Source: UBA4660 sp034408895
GTDB lineage: Bacteria > Bacteroidota > Bacteroidia > Flavobacteriales_D > Sanyastnellaceae
Direction: 5' to 3'
Length of the DNA: 64,000 nucleotides
Assembly (NCBI GenBank): GCA_034408895.1
Contig: JAWXCI010000001.1
Coordinates: forward strand, 26,522-90,521
Shown: piece by piece, positions 32,472-41,723 of the stretch
How the letters are laid out: every line of letters begins with the position of its first letter
Position numbering within the stretch: position 1 is the stretch's first letter
The notes under the pieces: generated by a model
Told to the model about the DNA's origin: nothing
Database searches by the model: none
The model's input: the letters and a program-made list of their open reading frames with translations, nothing else
Program-made: the position numbers and the translations under genes

Positions 32472-34484
32472 TCAGTAGTTCAAAAGTTGAAAAAGTTTGT
32501 CCTCCAGCCTGTCGTTGGCAAGGAAATTATTTTCAAGTTCTGCCGCAAATGGAATAGGTGTATCCAGGCTTGCGCAGCGCATAACCGGTGCATCGAGGTG
32601 TGCAAAACAATTTTCAGAAATGAGCGCGGCTATCTCACCACCAATACCACCGGTGAGTGAGTCTTCATGCAGCACCAAAACACGGCCTGTCTTTTTCGCT
32701 GAAGCATAAATCGTTTCCATGTCGAGTGGAGCAAGCGTTCTCAAGTCAATGAGGTCGGCACTTACTTCTTTGTTTTCATCCAGGTGTTTAATTGCCCAGT
32801 GAACTCCTAATCCATAGGTCACGATGGTCACATCTTTTCCTTCACGCAGCAAGTTGGCAACACCGAATGGAATGGTGTAAAAATCATCGGGCACAGGACC
32901 GCTCACACTTCGATAAAGTGCTTTGTGTTCAAAAAACATTACAGGGTTGGGGTCTTCGAAACTCTGGCATAAAAGGCCTTTGGCATCATATGGAAATGCG
33001 GGGTAGGCAATCTTCAACCCGGGAGTATGAAAAAACCAGGCTTCATTGCTTTGGCTGTGGAATGGACCGGCAGCTACACTTGCCCCCGTAGGCATGCGCA
33101 CCACAACATCGGCATTTTCCTTCCAGCGATAATTCAGTTTTGCAAGGTTGTTTATTATCTGGTTAAAGCCGCAGGTTACAAAATCGGCAAACTGCATTTC
33201 CACCATTGCTTTCCATCCTTTTATAGAAAGGCCAAGTGCGGCTCCCAAAATTGCGCTTTCGCAAAGAGGAGTATTTCGCACACGATCCTTTCCAAATTCT
33301 TCCACCATTCCTTCTGTCACTTTAAAAACTCCACCGTACTCAGCAATGTCTTGTCCCATCAACACAAGATGGGGATGTCGCTGCATACTTTGCCGAAGTC
33401 CATCACTGATTGCATCAATCATCCTTCTCTCAGATTTTCGTTCGGTATCTGGTGAAATGATTTTGTTGTCAAACGGTTTAAATACATCCGCTGTTTCTTT
33501 ATGGGTTGATGGAATAATCAAGGGTTGTTCGAATGTGCTTTTCAATGCATTGTTTATTTCCAACTTCATTCCGCTGCGGATGTTCAACACGCTCTCATCG
33601 TGCAGCACTCCTTGTTCCAATAACCAGTATTCAAAATTGTTCACCGGGTCTTTTTTCTCCCATTGTGGGATGAGTCCTTCGGGATAATATTTTGTGCCAC
33701 TGGCCTCTTCGTGGCCGCGCAGTCGGAAGGTCATAAACTCAAGAATAACAGGCCGGGGATTTTCGCCAATGCTTTCAGCCACTCTTTTTACCGTGTTGAA
33801 AACTTCGATGATGTTGTTGCCGTCCAGTTGAATTGCATCGGCCTGCGGCATTCCGTATCCTATGGCTTTATCAATAAATTGTGCGCAACGAAATTGCTCG
33901 CGGCTGGGTGTGCTCAGTCCCCATGCGTTGTTTTCTATTCCGAAAATTACAGGCAAATCCCATACTGTGGCCACGTTCAACGCTTCGTGAAAATCGCCTT
34001 CGCTCGCACCACCATCACCACAAAAAACCAATGTGGCTTTCTTTTCATTTCCAAGTTTTGATGCCAGTGCGATGCCATCGGCAATGCCGAGTTGAGGTCC
34101 CAGGTGCGAAATCATACCCACCAGGTGATGCTCTTTCGTTCCGAAATGAAATGACCTGTCGCGCCCATTGGTGAAACCATTTTCTTTTCCCTGGAATTGC
34201 GCGAAAAGTTTTTCGAGGGGGAGATTTCGTGATGTAAAAATTCCGAGATTGCGGTGCATAGGAAGTATGTACTCATCCGCCTTCATAGCCAGCCCTGCAC
34301 CCACACTTATGGCTTCCTGACCAAAGCCGCTAAACCATTTGGAAATTTTTCCCTGCCGCAACAGGCTCAACATCTTTTCCTCAATGAGCCTCGGCATGAG
34401 TATGGAGCGATACAACGTGATAAGTTCGTCATTGCTCAAGCCTGACCTCTTGAATTGGATAACAGATTTAGACAATGTGGGCAT
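32472..34484 (-). CDS. Fused E1 alpha/beta subunit of a branched-chain 2-oxoacid dehydrogenase
   Basis: About 670 residues joining the alpha and beta chains of a thiamine-diphosphate dehydrogenase in one polypeptide. Alpha part (to about 320): FSGFGQEAISVGAGLAM, and the ThDP motif GDGGASEGDFHEALN ending in GIENN (156-186). Beta part (from about 345): MIDAISDGLRQSMQRHPHLV, GQDIAEYGGVFKVTEG, VVRMPTGASVAAGPFHSQSN, and LIDLRTLAPLDMETI near the C-terminus. It decarboxylates branched-chain 2-oxoacids (2-oxoisovalerate type), passing the acyl group to E2; those acyl-CoAs include isobutyryl-CoA, substrate of IcmF in this window. The ATG at 34484 (MPTLSKSVIQF) is chosen; a longer frame is noncoding and holds two promoters. 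No E2 or E3 gene is nearby. Confidence 0.92.
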   Translation of the reverse strand: MPTLSKSVIQFKRSGLSNDELITLYRSILMPRLIEEKMLSLLRQGKISKWFSGFGQEAISVGAGLAMKADEYILPMHRNLGIFTSRNLPLEKLFAQFQGKENGFTNGRDRSFHFGTKEHHLVGMISHLGPQLGIADGIALASKLGNEKKATLVFCGDGGASEGDFHEALNVATVWDLPVIFGIENNAWGLSTPSREQFRCAQFIDKAIGYGMPQADAIQLDGNNIIEVFNTVKRVAESIGENPRPVILEFMTFRLRGHEEASGTKYYPEGLIPQWEKKDPVNNFEYWLLEQGVLHDESVLNIRSGMKLEINNALKSTFEQPLIIPSTHKETADVFKPFDNKIISPDTERKSERRMIDAISDGLRQSMQRHPHLVLMGQDIAEYGGVFKVTEGMVEEFGKDRVRNTPLCESAILGAALGLSIKGWKAMVEMQFADFVTCGFNQIINNLAKLNYRWKENADVVVRMPTGASVAAGPFHSQSNEAWFFHTPGLKIAYPAFPYDAKGLLCQSFEDPNPVMFFEHKALYRSVSGPVPDDFYTIPFGVANLLREGKDVTIVTYGLGVHWAIKHLDENKEVSADLIDLRTLAPLDMETIYASAKKTGRVLVLHEDSLTGGIGGEIAALISENCFAHLDAPVMRCASLDTPIPFAAELENNFLANDRLEDKLFQLLNY

Positions 34485-34509
34485 GAGCGGCTGATAAATT
34501 TTTGGTCGC

Positions 34510-34517
34510 CAAAAGTA
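34510..34517 (-). promoter_or_regulatory. Candidate promoter of the fused E1 gene
   Basis: TACTTTTG on the minus strand, 25 bases upstream of the E1 ATG; exact TAnnTTTG. With the mirror element at 34553 it forms a compact divergent promoter region. Confidence 0.45.
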
Positions 34518-34552
34518 GCCGGACAGTAAATGGAAAAAATTCGCTGGCCTGA

Positions 34553-34560
34553 TACTTTTG
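34553..34560 (+). promoter_or_regulatory. Candidate promoter of the FAD-dependent protein gene
   Basis: TACTTTTG on the plus strand. It overlaps the first possible TTG start of the gene (34558), which favours a start further in (GTG at 34567) or a leaderless message. Confidence 0.35.
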
Positions 34561-36150
34561 TCCGCAGTGCCGCGCATTGTTGAAAAATCACTCAGCCCTG
34601 AAACCGCTACCGACCGGGAAGCCATTAGTGCCGCCTTAGCAGCGGAGGCAATGGTATTTTCCGATTTTAGAATTCTTAAGCGAAGCGTGGATTCTAGGCA
34701 GCGTGAAGTGAAAATAAACATGCGCATTGAACTATTCAGCGCTGGTGAAAAAATTTCTTCGCGAATTCAAGATAGAATTTTTCCTGATGTGCAGTATGGT
34801 TATCCGGTGCTCGTTGTGGGTGCCGGTCCAGCCGGGCTATTTGCAGCGTTGAAATTGATTGAACTGGGATTGAAGCCGGTGGTGATCGAGCGTGGTGTTG
34901 ATGTTCGTGCACGCAGGCACGACATAGCGGCCATTCATAAACATCATATCGTAAATCCCGATTCCAATTACTGTTTCGGGGAAGGGGGAGCAGGAACTTT
35001 TAGCGATGGAAAACTTTACACACGTTCTACCAAACGCGGTGATGTGAATTCAATCCTGGAAACTTTCGTGCAGTTTGGTGCTGATGAAAGCATACTCAGC
35101 GATGCTCATCCGCATATTGGCACGAATAAACTTCCCAAAATTGTAACCTCACTTCGCGAACAAATAATAAAGAGTGGGGGAGAGGTGAGGTTCAATTCGC
35201 GCCTTGTTGACTTTTCTGTGGATGAAAAAAATTTCATCCACTCTGTTTTTCTACAGGATGAAAATGATGCGATGCATGAAATGAAATGCTGGCAAGTGGT
35301 GCTGGCCACCGGTCATTCGGCCCGCGATATTTTTCATCTTCTCGAGCACAAAAAAATTGCTATTGAATTTAAGCCGTTTGCCCTGGGTGTGCGGGTGGAG
35401 CATCTACAAGCCTTGATTGACCGCGCTCAATACCATTGCGAAACACGCAGCGAATTTCTTCCTCCGTCATCTTATCAACTCGTTCACCAATCAGGAAATA
35501 GAAATGCATTCAGTTTTTGTATGTGCCCAGGTGGCATCATTGCTCCCTGCGCCACCTCACCGGGCGAAGTAGTTACTAATGGCTGGTCGCCTTCCAAAAG
35601 AAATAACCCATGGGCCAACAGCGGAATTGTGGTTCCCGTCAATTGGGATGATATACCCGCAGTCCATCCGTTAGGCGCACTTGCGGGAATTGAATTCCAG
35701 AAATCGGTCGAAAAGAAATGCTGGGAAGCGGCTGGAAGCACCCAAACAATTCCTGCCCAGCGCATGATTGATTTTGTGGAGGGGAAACTTTCTGCAACAC
35801 TTCCGGAATGTTCCTACCAGCCCGGCTTGGCCAGTGTGAGGCTGGATGAATTACTTCCATCATTTATTGTTGAAACACTTCGCGAAGCGTTGGTGAGTTT
35901 CGGAAAAAAAATAAAGGGATACTATACTAATGAGGCAGTACTTGTAGCACCGGAGTCGCGCACTTCATCACCGGTAAGAATTCCGCGCGACAAAGAATTT
36001 TTGCATCATCCCCAGATTCACAATTTATTCCCCTGTGGCGAGGGCGCAGGTTATGCCGGGGGTATTGTAAGTGCTGCCATTGATGGCGAGCGTGTTTCTG
36101 CGGCTGTTGCAAGACAAGTTCGTGAATGTGCTGAACCCAAAGAGTGTTGA
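34558..36150 (+). CDS. FAD-dependent dehydrogenase of the COG2509 type
   Basis: Up to 530 residues. The N-terminal small domain (ILKRSVDSRQREVKINM) is followed by a flavin-binding Rossmann motif VLVVGAGPAGLFAALKLIEL, VVIERGVDVRARRHD, the FGEGGAGTFSDGKLYTR block, LATGHSARDIFHLL and the C-terminal IHNLFPCGEGAGYAGGIVSAAIDG motif. Uncharacterised family distantly related to other flavoprotein oxidoreductases; substrate unknown. No ATG exists before the domain: TTG 34558 or GTG 34567 are the options, the second being compatible with the promoter overlap. Divergent from the E1 gene. Confidence 0.88.
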   Translation: MSAVPRIVEKSLSPETATDREAISAALAAEAMVFSDFRILKRSVDSRQREVKINMRIELFSAGEKISSRIQDRIFPDVQYGYPVLVVGAGPAGLFAALKLIELGLKPVVIERGVDVRARRHDIAAIHKHHIVNPDSNYCFGEGGAGTFSDGKLYTRSTKRGDVNSILETFVQFGADESILSDAHPHIGTNKLPKIVTSLREQIIKSGGEVRFNSRLVDFSVDEKNFIHSVFLQDENDAMHEMKCWQVVLATGHSARDIFHLLEHKKIAIEFKPFALGVRVEHLQALIDRAQYHCETRSEFLPPSSYQLVHQSGNRNAFSFCMCPGGIIAPCATSPGEVVTNGWSPSKRNNPWANSGIVVPVNWDDIPAVHPLGALAGIEFQKSVEKKCWEAAGSTQTIPAQRMIDFVEGKLSATLPECSYQPGLASVRLDELLPSFIVETLREALVSFGKKIKGYYTNEAVLVAPESRTSSPVRIPRDKEFLHHPQIHNLFPCGEGAGYAGGIVSAAIDGERVSAAVARQVRECAEPKEC

Positions 36151-36269
36151 ACAATACAGCTTGAAAATTTGGCAAAAAAACCAGTGAGCCATGCAAACTA
36201 AAACCTCTACTTTTACGTTTTGTGGAAAATAGAACTGCAAGCATCATACAGTCTAAATTAGAAACCAAT

Positions 36270-39128
36270 ATGCCGTCAACCATGAATTCAACATTTCGGA
36301 GCCATGCAATAGTCCGGGGAGTTCTTGCCATTCTCTTCTCCTTTGCTGTTAGTTCATTAACAGCTCAGAAGGCTGATGAGGCCAAATTCTACGGCCAGAT
36401 TGTGGACGCAGCGACCGAAAAAAGACTAGAAGACCTTACTGTCCAGATTTTAAAGGATGGCCAGCTTCACGATACTTATAAAGTGGAGGGATCGGGCAAA
36501 TACGATTTCTATGTCCCACTGGGGTTTACTTACGATCTCAAGTTCACCAAGGATGGCTATACTTCAAAATTTGTCCGCATTGATACGCGGAATATCCCAC
36601 AGGAAGACCGCACCGGAGGCTTTGATGTTACCGTGGATATGAGTCTCTTCAAAAATGTGGAAGGCTTTAATGATAATATTCTCAAGGAACCCATTGGCAA
36701 GGCGGATTTCGACCCCATCAAAAACTCCATTGCCTGGGATTTCGATTACACGGAACGCATGCAGGATAAAATTGCAGCGGAGTTTGAACGGCTGAAAAAT
36801 CTGGCAGGCAATCTCGATAAACTCAAGAAGGAGTTTGATGACCTGATTCTTAAAGGCGACCAGAAAATGATGGAAAAGAAATACGGTGAAGCGGTGGATA
36901 AATACGAAGCAGCCCTAAGAATATTTCCTGAGGACCCACCAGCCTTGATAAAGTATGCCGATGCTAAAAAGAAGTTCGATGAAGAAATGGCGAACAAGGA
37001 TAGCGAGGCGAAATACCAGAAACTTCTAGCCGATGGAGAGAAATATCTGAAAGCCAAAAACTACAATGATGCAAAAAAGAATTATCAGGACGCATCGAAC
37101 ATGAAACCGGGGGAACGCCTTCCTAAAGATAAACTCGCTGAGATAGAAAAACTGCTTGCAGGCCTGGCCAATAAGGAGAAGTATGATGAAATTATTGCTG
37201 ATGCGGATTCCAAATTCAACAACAAGGATTATGCGGTGAGCATTGAAAAATATCGCGTAGCATCTGGCTTTATGCCCAATGAAATTTATCCAAAGGAACA
37301 AATAACCAAAGCCCAGATTGAACTCGACAAAATGCTTTTGGAAGCTGGAAAGAAAGCTGAACTTGAAAAACGGTACAACGACCTTATCACTATTGGCGAA
37401 CGCAACATGAAGGACAAAACTTATGACGCGGCAAGAAACAATTTTACTGAAGCCTCCGGGTTGAAACCGGATGAACAATTGCCAATAGACAGGGTAGCTG
37501 AAATTGACGAAATTTTAGCCGATCTTGCAGCGAAAGAAGAGGGCGATCGTGCAAGCAACGAAGCCAATGCGGAGAAAGAAAGAATAGATAAAGAGTATCA
37601 GCGGCACATTGACCAAGGCAATACTCTTTTCGACCTGGAGAAATTGCAGGAAGCCAAAACAGAATATGAAGCAGCACTTGGGCTCAAGTCCAACGAAAAA
37701 TATCCCAAAACACGAATTACCAGAATTGATGAAATGCTTGCCGACATCGGCAATAAGTCTTCCAACGACCTGGCCGAAGCAAACAGGCTGAAAGAAGAAG
37801 AAAAGAAAAAGCAGGAAGAAGCCTTGAAAGCGAAGTTCAGTGAACAAGAGCGCCTGGCTGAAGAAGAACGGTTGGCACGACTCGACAAGGAAAGGCTCGC
37901 GGAAGAAGAACTTGCTGCTGACAAAAGAAGGGAAGAAGAGGAGGCTGAACGATTGCGCAGCCAGTTCGAAAGCAACGTGGACCGGGCTAAGGAAGATGAA
38001 GTGGAGAAATACTACCGTGATGCCCGCATCAGTGGAGAACAAGCCAAGAACGTGGATGTAGAGGAAAAGAAAAAGCGGACGGAATACTTCCACTCCTCTC
38101 ATGTTGAAGAATCGGAAAATCAACGAATTGATAATTGGGATAAAGCCGAAGGACAAAAACAGGGCACCGCTGCACTGAGTGCCAACGCGAATTCAGGCGA
38201 GAAACTTGCCGCACAATCTGACGAGGTAAATAACAAGAAGGATGCTATGACTCGCATCCAGCGCCAGGGCGATATTCTCAATACACGCAGCGCCCTGCAA
38301 ACCCAAGAAGATAAAGCGGAGGCACTGGCCGACAACCAGGAGTTTGTGCAACGCTCCGATAATGCGCGCGGTGTCGCTTTGGAAAATGCAGAAACGAAAA
38401 AAGACAACAATAAAAAACTTTTACAGGACGACCGCAAACGGCAAATGAGTGAGCGGAAGGTCAATGAAAAACAAGAACGTGTAGCAGCCAACAAAGAATC
38501 TTTTGAGAAGAAGGGCGATGCACAGCGGCAGAACAATGAATACAACGTGAACAAAGAAAAAACCGATCAGTTGAGCCTGGCCGACAACGGGGAAGAATCC
38601 CGGAAGAAGAGCGAAGAAAAAATTGAGGAAAAAAAGGAAGATGTGATGAAGCATACCGGTGACCTGAGTGCAGCAGCAACTGAAAGGCAGGCGGGCGCTG
38701 TGGGCGATGTACAGGAGAAAAAGGATCGTTTGCTGCAAGTAGCGGAAGAAAAGAAGATAATTGTGCTCGACAATGAAATGGACGTGATGGCTAAAAAGGA
38801 TTCGCACCAGCTTTTTATTGGTGATAAAAACCGCAAAGCCGATGCCCGCAGTTATGAAAAACGCGATGAACTTTTCGACAAGGACAAGGGAGGATTAAAG
38901 GATGCTGACGATTACATGATGCGCCCCGGAAGCGAATCCATTCCCGAAGGTATCTCGGAAAACTCTTATCAGTTGGGAAATAAAATCGTGATTGAACGTA
39001 CTCTTAAAATAGGCAACAAAGTGGACTATTACCGCAAGGTGGTTTCAAAAACCGGCATCTTCTATTTCAAGAACGATAAGGCCATTACCGAAAGAACGTG
39101 GGATGATGAAACCCTGTTCAACAAGTGA
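36270..39128 (+). CDS. Large exported TPR/coiled-coil protein with a regulatory-like N-terminal domain
   Basis: About 952 residues. Signal peptide near MNSTFRSHAIVRGVLAILFS (an alternative ATG is at 36282), then a carboxypeptidase-regulatory-like beta domain (FYGQIVDAATEKRLEDLTVQ). From about residue 188 come five TPR-like repeats of roughly 60-75 residues, each with a pattern such as YNDAKKNYQDASNMKP, YDAARNNFTEASGLKP and LQEAKTEYEAALGLKS. Residues about 520-900 are highly charged Lys/Glu/Asp/Gln coiled coil, and the end (YYRKVVSKTGIFYFKNDKAI) is globular. Probably an envelope or periplasmic scaffold of Bacteroidota; no specific function is known to me. Single gene, followed closely by aroQ. 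Confidence 0.75.
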   Translation: MPSTMNSTFRSHAIVRGVLAILFSFAVSSLTAQKADEAKFYGQIVDAATEKRLEDLTVQILKDGQLHDTYKVEGSGKYDFYVPLGFTYDLKFTKDGYTSKFVRIDTRNIPQEDRTGGFDVTVDMSLFKNVEGFNDNILKEPIGKADFDPIKNSIAWDFDYTERMQDKIAAEFERLKNLAGNLDKLKKEFDDLILKGDQKMMEKKYGEAVDKYEAALRIFPEDPPALIKYADAKKKFDEEMANKDSEAKYQKLLADGEKYLKAKNYNDAKKNYQDASNMKPGERLPKDKLAEIEKLLAGLANKEKYDEIIADADSKFNNKDYAVSIEKYRVASGFMPNEIYPKEQITKAQIELDKMLLEAGKKAELEKRYNDLITIGERNMKDKTYDAARNNFTEASGLKPDEQLPIDRVAEIDEILADLAAKEEGDRASNEANAEKERIDKEYQRHIDQGNTLFDLEKLQEAKTEYEAALGLKSNEKYPKTRITRIDEMLADIGNKSSNDLAEANRLKEEEKKKQEEALKAKFSEQERLAEEERLARLDKERLAEEELAADKRREEEEAERLRSQFESNVDRAKEDEVEKYYRDARISGEQAKNVDVEEKKKRTEYFHSSHVEESENQRIDNWDKAEGQKQGTAALSANANSGEKLAAQSDEVNNKKDAMTRIQRQGDILNTRSALQTQEDKAEALADNQEFVQRSDNARGVALENAETKKDNNKKLLQDDRKRQMSERKVNEKQERVAANKESFEKKGDAQRQNNEYNVNKEKTDQLSLADNGEESRKKSEEKIEEKKEDVMKHTGDLSAAATERQAGAVGDVQEKKDRLLQVAEEKKIIVLDNEMDVMAKKDSHQLFIGDKNRKADARSYEKRDELFDKDKGGLKDADDYMMRPGSESIPEGISENSYQLGNKIVIERTLKIGNKVDYYRKVVSKTGIFYFKNDKAITERTWDDETLFNK

Positions 39129-39152
39129 GGTGCAAAATAATTTCTGTAATTT

Positions 39153-39704
39153 GTGAAGAGGATTATCATCATCAACGGCCCTAACCTCAACCTTCTTGGT
39201 ACCCGCGAGCCGGAGGTTTACGGCAACCAGTCTTTTGAAAATTATCTTCAATCTCTTAAAGAAAAATTTCCCGCAGAGCAGTTGGAGTATTTCCAAAACA
39301 ATGTGGAAGGCGAAATAATCAACAAACTGCACGAAGCGGGCATGGATGCTCATGGTATCATAATAAATCCGGGTGGATACAGCCACACTTCTGTGGCCAT
39401 TGCCGATGCAATAGAAGCCATCAAGACTCCCGTGGTGGAAGTGCACATTTCCAATGTTCACGCCCGTGAAGATTTCAGGCAGGTACTCCTTACAGCAAGA
39501 AATTGCCGTGGTGTTATTTCAGGATTGGGCTTGATGGGGTATGAAGCAGCTATCAGGTATTTGCTAAAGAATTATGAATTGACGATTGACGAATTACGCA
39601 CAAACCGTAATTCAACTTACACACTTTATGTCACAGTGTCTCGTAATTATGCGCTGCCCTCTGCCTATTGCCAATTGCTTTTTGCACTTTCCCACTGTTC
39701 ATAA
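39153..39704 (+). CDS. aroQ: Type II 3-dehydroquinate dehydratase with an aberrant C-terminal tail
   Basis: Start GTG, product 183 residues. Residues 1-about 140 are a full AroQ: KRIIIINGPNLNLLGTREPE with the catalytic Tyr in YGNQSFENY, the FQNNVEGEIINKLHEA block, NPGGYSHTSVAIADAI and EVHISNVHAREDFR. It dehydrates 3-dehydroquinate in the shikimate pathway. The usual protein ends near YLLKN; here the frame runs on for about 43 residues (starting YELTIDELRTNRNSTYTL), encoded by TTGCCAATTGC-type sequence that elsewhere is intergenic. The tail was probably gained by loss of the original stop. Confidence 0.92.
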   Translation: MKRIIIINGPNLNLLGTREPEVYGNQSFENYLQSLKEKFPAEQLEYFQNNVEGEIINKLHEAGMDAHGIIINPGGYSHTSVAIADAIEAIKTPVVEVHISNVHAREDFRQVLLTARNCRGVISGLGLMGYEAAIRYLLKNYELTIDELRTNRNSTYTLYVTVSRNYALPSAYCQLLFALSHCS

Positions 39705-39754
39705 TTCCTTGAATATCTCTATATATCACTTTCACGGGGCGTTGATTGGAAAAG

Positions 39755-39762
39755 TAGTTTTG
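39755..39762 (+). promoter_or_regulatory. Candidate promoter of the OmpA-family gene
   Basis: TAGTTTTG, an exact TAnnTTTG, 15 bases before the GTG start at 39777, with TTTC at about 39730-39733 as a possible -33 element. Confidence 0.4.
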
Positions 39763-39776
39763 AGCCATTCAAAAAA

Positions 39777-41102
39777 GTGTTACGCTGTTCACTGATATTG
39801 TTTGTGGTCGTATTGCCTCTTTGTGCAATTGCATCCTCACCTTCATACCACAGCAATGTTGAAGCAGCGCGGGACACCAGCGGTCTGGGCAATCAGTTTC
39901 ACCGACCTATAATGGTCAACTTTCTTCAACCGGCATCCCCAAATGAAATCAGCGAGTTCAACCAATTTTCCTCTTCGCTCATTTCATTTTACTTGGACCA
40001 AAACATGGAACTGCAATCCAGCGAAATCAGGTTCACCAAAGTTCCGGATGAAATCATGGATGAACTGGTTAGCCTTGTAAACGGTTCGGTAAGTTTTTTT
40101 AATCACCAAAGTCGCCAACCTTTCCAGGGATTTTCTACCAAACTTATGGGCACACTGCACAAGTTGAATGGGCGCACGGTGGATGCTTCTGCTTTTGGAA
40201 AACCGAAGTTGCTCGATGAACGCACCCTGAACAACGCGTTTCTTGAAAACTGTAAACTTGAAATCAGGAATGTGCTGTTACCAGAGGTGAAAGAATTTGC
40301 TGAAAAAAATCTGTTGGTGCATGTGAGTGCCGATGCGGCCATGATGGACGAGGCCACATTGAATGATGTGATGGAAGAAATGTTTGATCCCGATACCACG
40401 CTGGAGCCACTGCCCATCCGCTTGAGCGAAGACTCGTATGCCATGCTTACGGCACCCGACAGGTCCACGCTTACACATCCTGACAAAATGAAAGGGCCGG
40501 TGTGGGATTATGATTTTGCCCAAAAGATTTTCCATCAACTGGAAAAACAGAATTTGAAACTGGACAATATGCAGGTGCAGATAGACGAGATGAAGGCCGA
40601 CCAGATAAGGATGTGGCAGCAGCGGCAAGATGAAACCAACACGGTATTGCAAAAACAAATTGATGATTTGCGCAGCATGATGGTAGAACTGGTCAACCAT
40701 TTCAGCGATGAACCCGCGGCTGTTCTACCCGATGCCACGGCCAACAATTTACCTGCACCTCCACCGGCACCCATTGCCAACTTGCCATCAGGCATTGACG
40801 TGTTTTTCACAAAAAGTTCGGTGGTACTCAATGCCGCATCGGTGCTTATGATAAATGAGGTTGTGGACATTCTTGCACGCAACCCACGGCTGGACATTAT
40901 TGTGACTGGCCATGCTGACCGCACCGGTAGCGAAGTACAAAATCTTTTGCTCTCGCAACAACGCGCCAACGCTGTAAAAAAATTCTTTACCCAAAGCGGC
41001 CTTGACCAGGCACGGTTCATCACCAAATACGTAGGGCAGCGCGGTTCAAATACTGAAAGCGCAAACGACCGCAAGGTGACTATCGAGTTTATTCAGAGGT
41101 AG
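39777..41102 (+). CDS. OmpA-family outer membrane protein
   Basis: 441 residues, GTG start chosen because it opens the signal peptide MLRCSLILFVVVLPLCAIAS. The middle part (about 60-240) is not recognised; a coiled-coil stretch at about 245-320 (LEKQNLKLDNMQVQIDEMKA) and a Pro/Ala linker precede the C-terminal OmpA domain (about 340-441): VFFTKSSVVLNAASVLMINE, IIVTGHADRTGSEVQN, LSQQRANAVKKFF and TESANDRKVTIEF. The OmpA domain binds peptidoglycan, so the protein should tether the outer membrane to the wall. Single gene behind a good promoter candidate. Confidence 0.88.
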   Translation: MLRCSLILFVVVLPLCAIASSPSYHSNVEAARDTSGLGNQFHRPIMVNFLQPASPNEISEFNQFSSSLISFYLDQNMELQSSEIRFTKVPDEIMDELVSLVNGSVSFFNHQSRQPFQGFSTKLMGTLHKLNGRTVDASAFGKPKLLDERTLNNAFLENCKLEIRNVLLPEVKEFAEKNLLVHVSADAAMMDEATLNDVMEEMFDPDTTLEPLPIRLSEDSYAMLTAPDRSTLTHPDKMKGPVWDYDFAQKIFHQLEKQNLKLDNMQVQIDEMKADQIRMWQQRQDETNTVLQKQIDDLRSMMVELVNHFSDEPAAVLPDATANNLPAPPPAPIANLPSGIDVFFTKSSVVLNAASVLMINEVVDILARNPRLDIIVTGHADRTGSEVQNLLLSQQRANAVKKFFTQSGLDQARFITKYVGQRGSNTESANDRKVTIEFIQR

Positions 41103-41134
41103 AGTTGCACTCACGCGCGAGTGGGGAGTGCGGA

Positions 41135-41509
41135 CTACTTAGGAGTGAACAATAAAAACTTCAACTCCTTCACAATTTCAAATTGTTTGTCGGCTGAAAA
41201 CAGTGCAACGTCTTTTTTAATGGATGTCGCGGCAACAATCGAATCCATAGGTTTGAGGTTGTATGTCATCCGCAACTGAAGCGCAATGTCAAGAATGGAT
41301 TGGTCAACAGGCACCACTTGGTAGTTTGTCAATAGTTGCGAAATGATTTGCTGCTGGGGCTTGCTGAGGTATTTGCCCGAACACAACTCCAGTTCCACTA
41401 TGGATGAAACGATATTGTCCGGCCGCTCTACGATGGCACGCAGTTGTTTTGTGCCGTTGAAATAATAGATGAGGATATTGGTATCCAGCACCAGGCTTTT
41501 ATTACTCAT
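41135..41509 (-). CDS. PIN-domain ribonuclease toxin (VapC-like)
   Basis: 124 residues from ATG at 41509 (MSNKSLVLDTNILIYYF). PIN-domain acidic residues: Asp in LVLDTNILIY, Glu in IVELELCSG, Asp in KPMDSIVAAT and Asp near FSADKQFEIV. VapC toxins cut tRNA or rRNA and are held in check by a small antitoxin, here the preceding gene whose last codons overlap this start by eight bases. Confidence 0.9.
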   Translation of the reverse strand: MSNKSLVLDTNILIYYFNGTKQLRAIVERPDNIVSSIVELELCSGKYLSKPQQQIISQLLTNYQVVPVDQSILDIALQLRMTYNLKPMDSIVAATSIKKDVALFSADKQFEIVKELKFLLFTPK

Positions 41510-41681
41510 CGCGCAACTGCCTTTGAAGTGCCACAGGGTCGCCAGCAAATTTCACCTTGCCGAAGTATTTTGACCAATCAATCTTTTTCTTGAATGCCCT
41601 GCCTGACTTGCCTGAATTGAGGGCCTCAATTTTTTTCTCAATTTCTTTCGATGAATCGTAAGGTGTAATAACCATAACCAT
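41502..41681 (-). CDS. VapB-type small antitoxin
   Basis: 59 residues from ATG at 41681 (or 41675) to a stop at 41502-41504. Product MVMVITPYDSSKEIEKKIEA and on, with KKKIDWSKYFGKVKF and the tail PVALQRQLRDE. The tail FAGDPVALQRQLRDE is the sort that binds a PIN toxin. The final GATGAGTAA overlaps the toxin start, the common arrangement in such pairs. The short length explains why an ORF caller with a 60-residue limit would miss it. Confidence 0.8.
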   Translation of the reverse strand: MVMVITPYDSSKEIEKKIEALNSGKSGRAFKKKIDWSKYFGKVKFAGDPVALQRQLRDE

Positions 41682-41723
41682 GATTGCGATTTTGGTTTCA
41701 AAAGTAGAGGGGACTAGTTCTAC

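Noticed and set aside
34485..34727. 81-residue N-terminal extension of the fused E1 protein
   Set aside because: It would run through the divergent promoters and antisense of the FAD gene; the E1 fold starts at the ATG at 34484.
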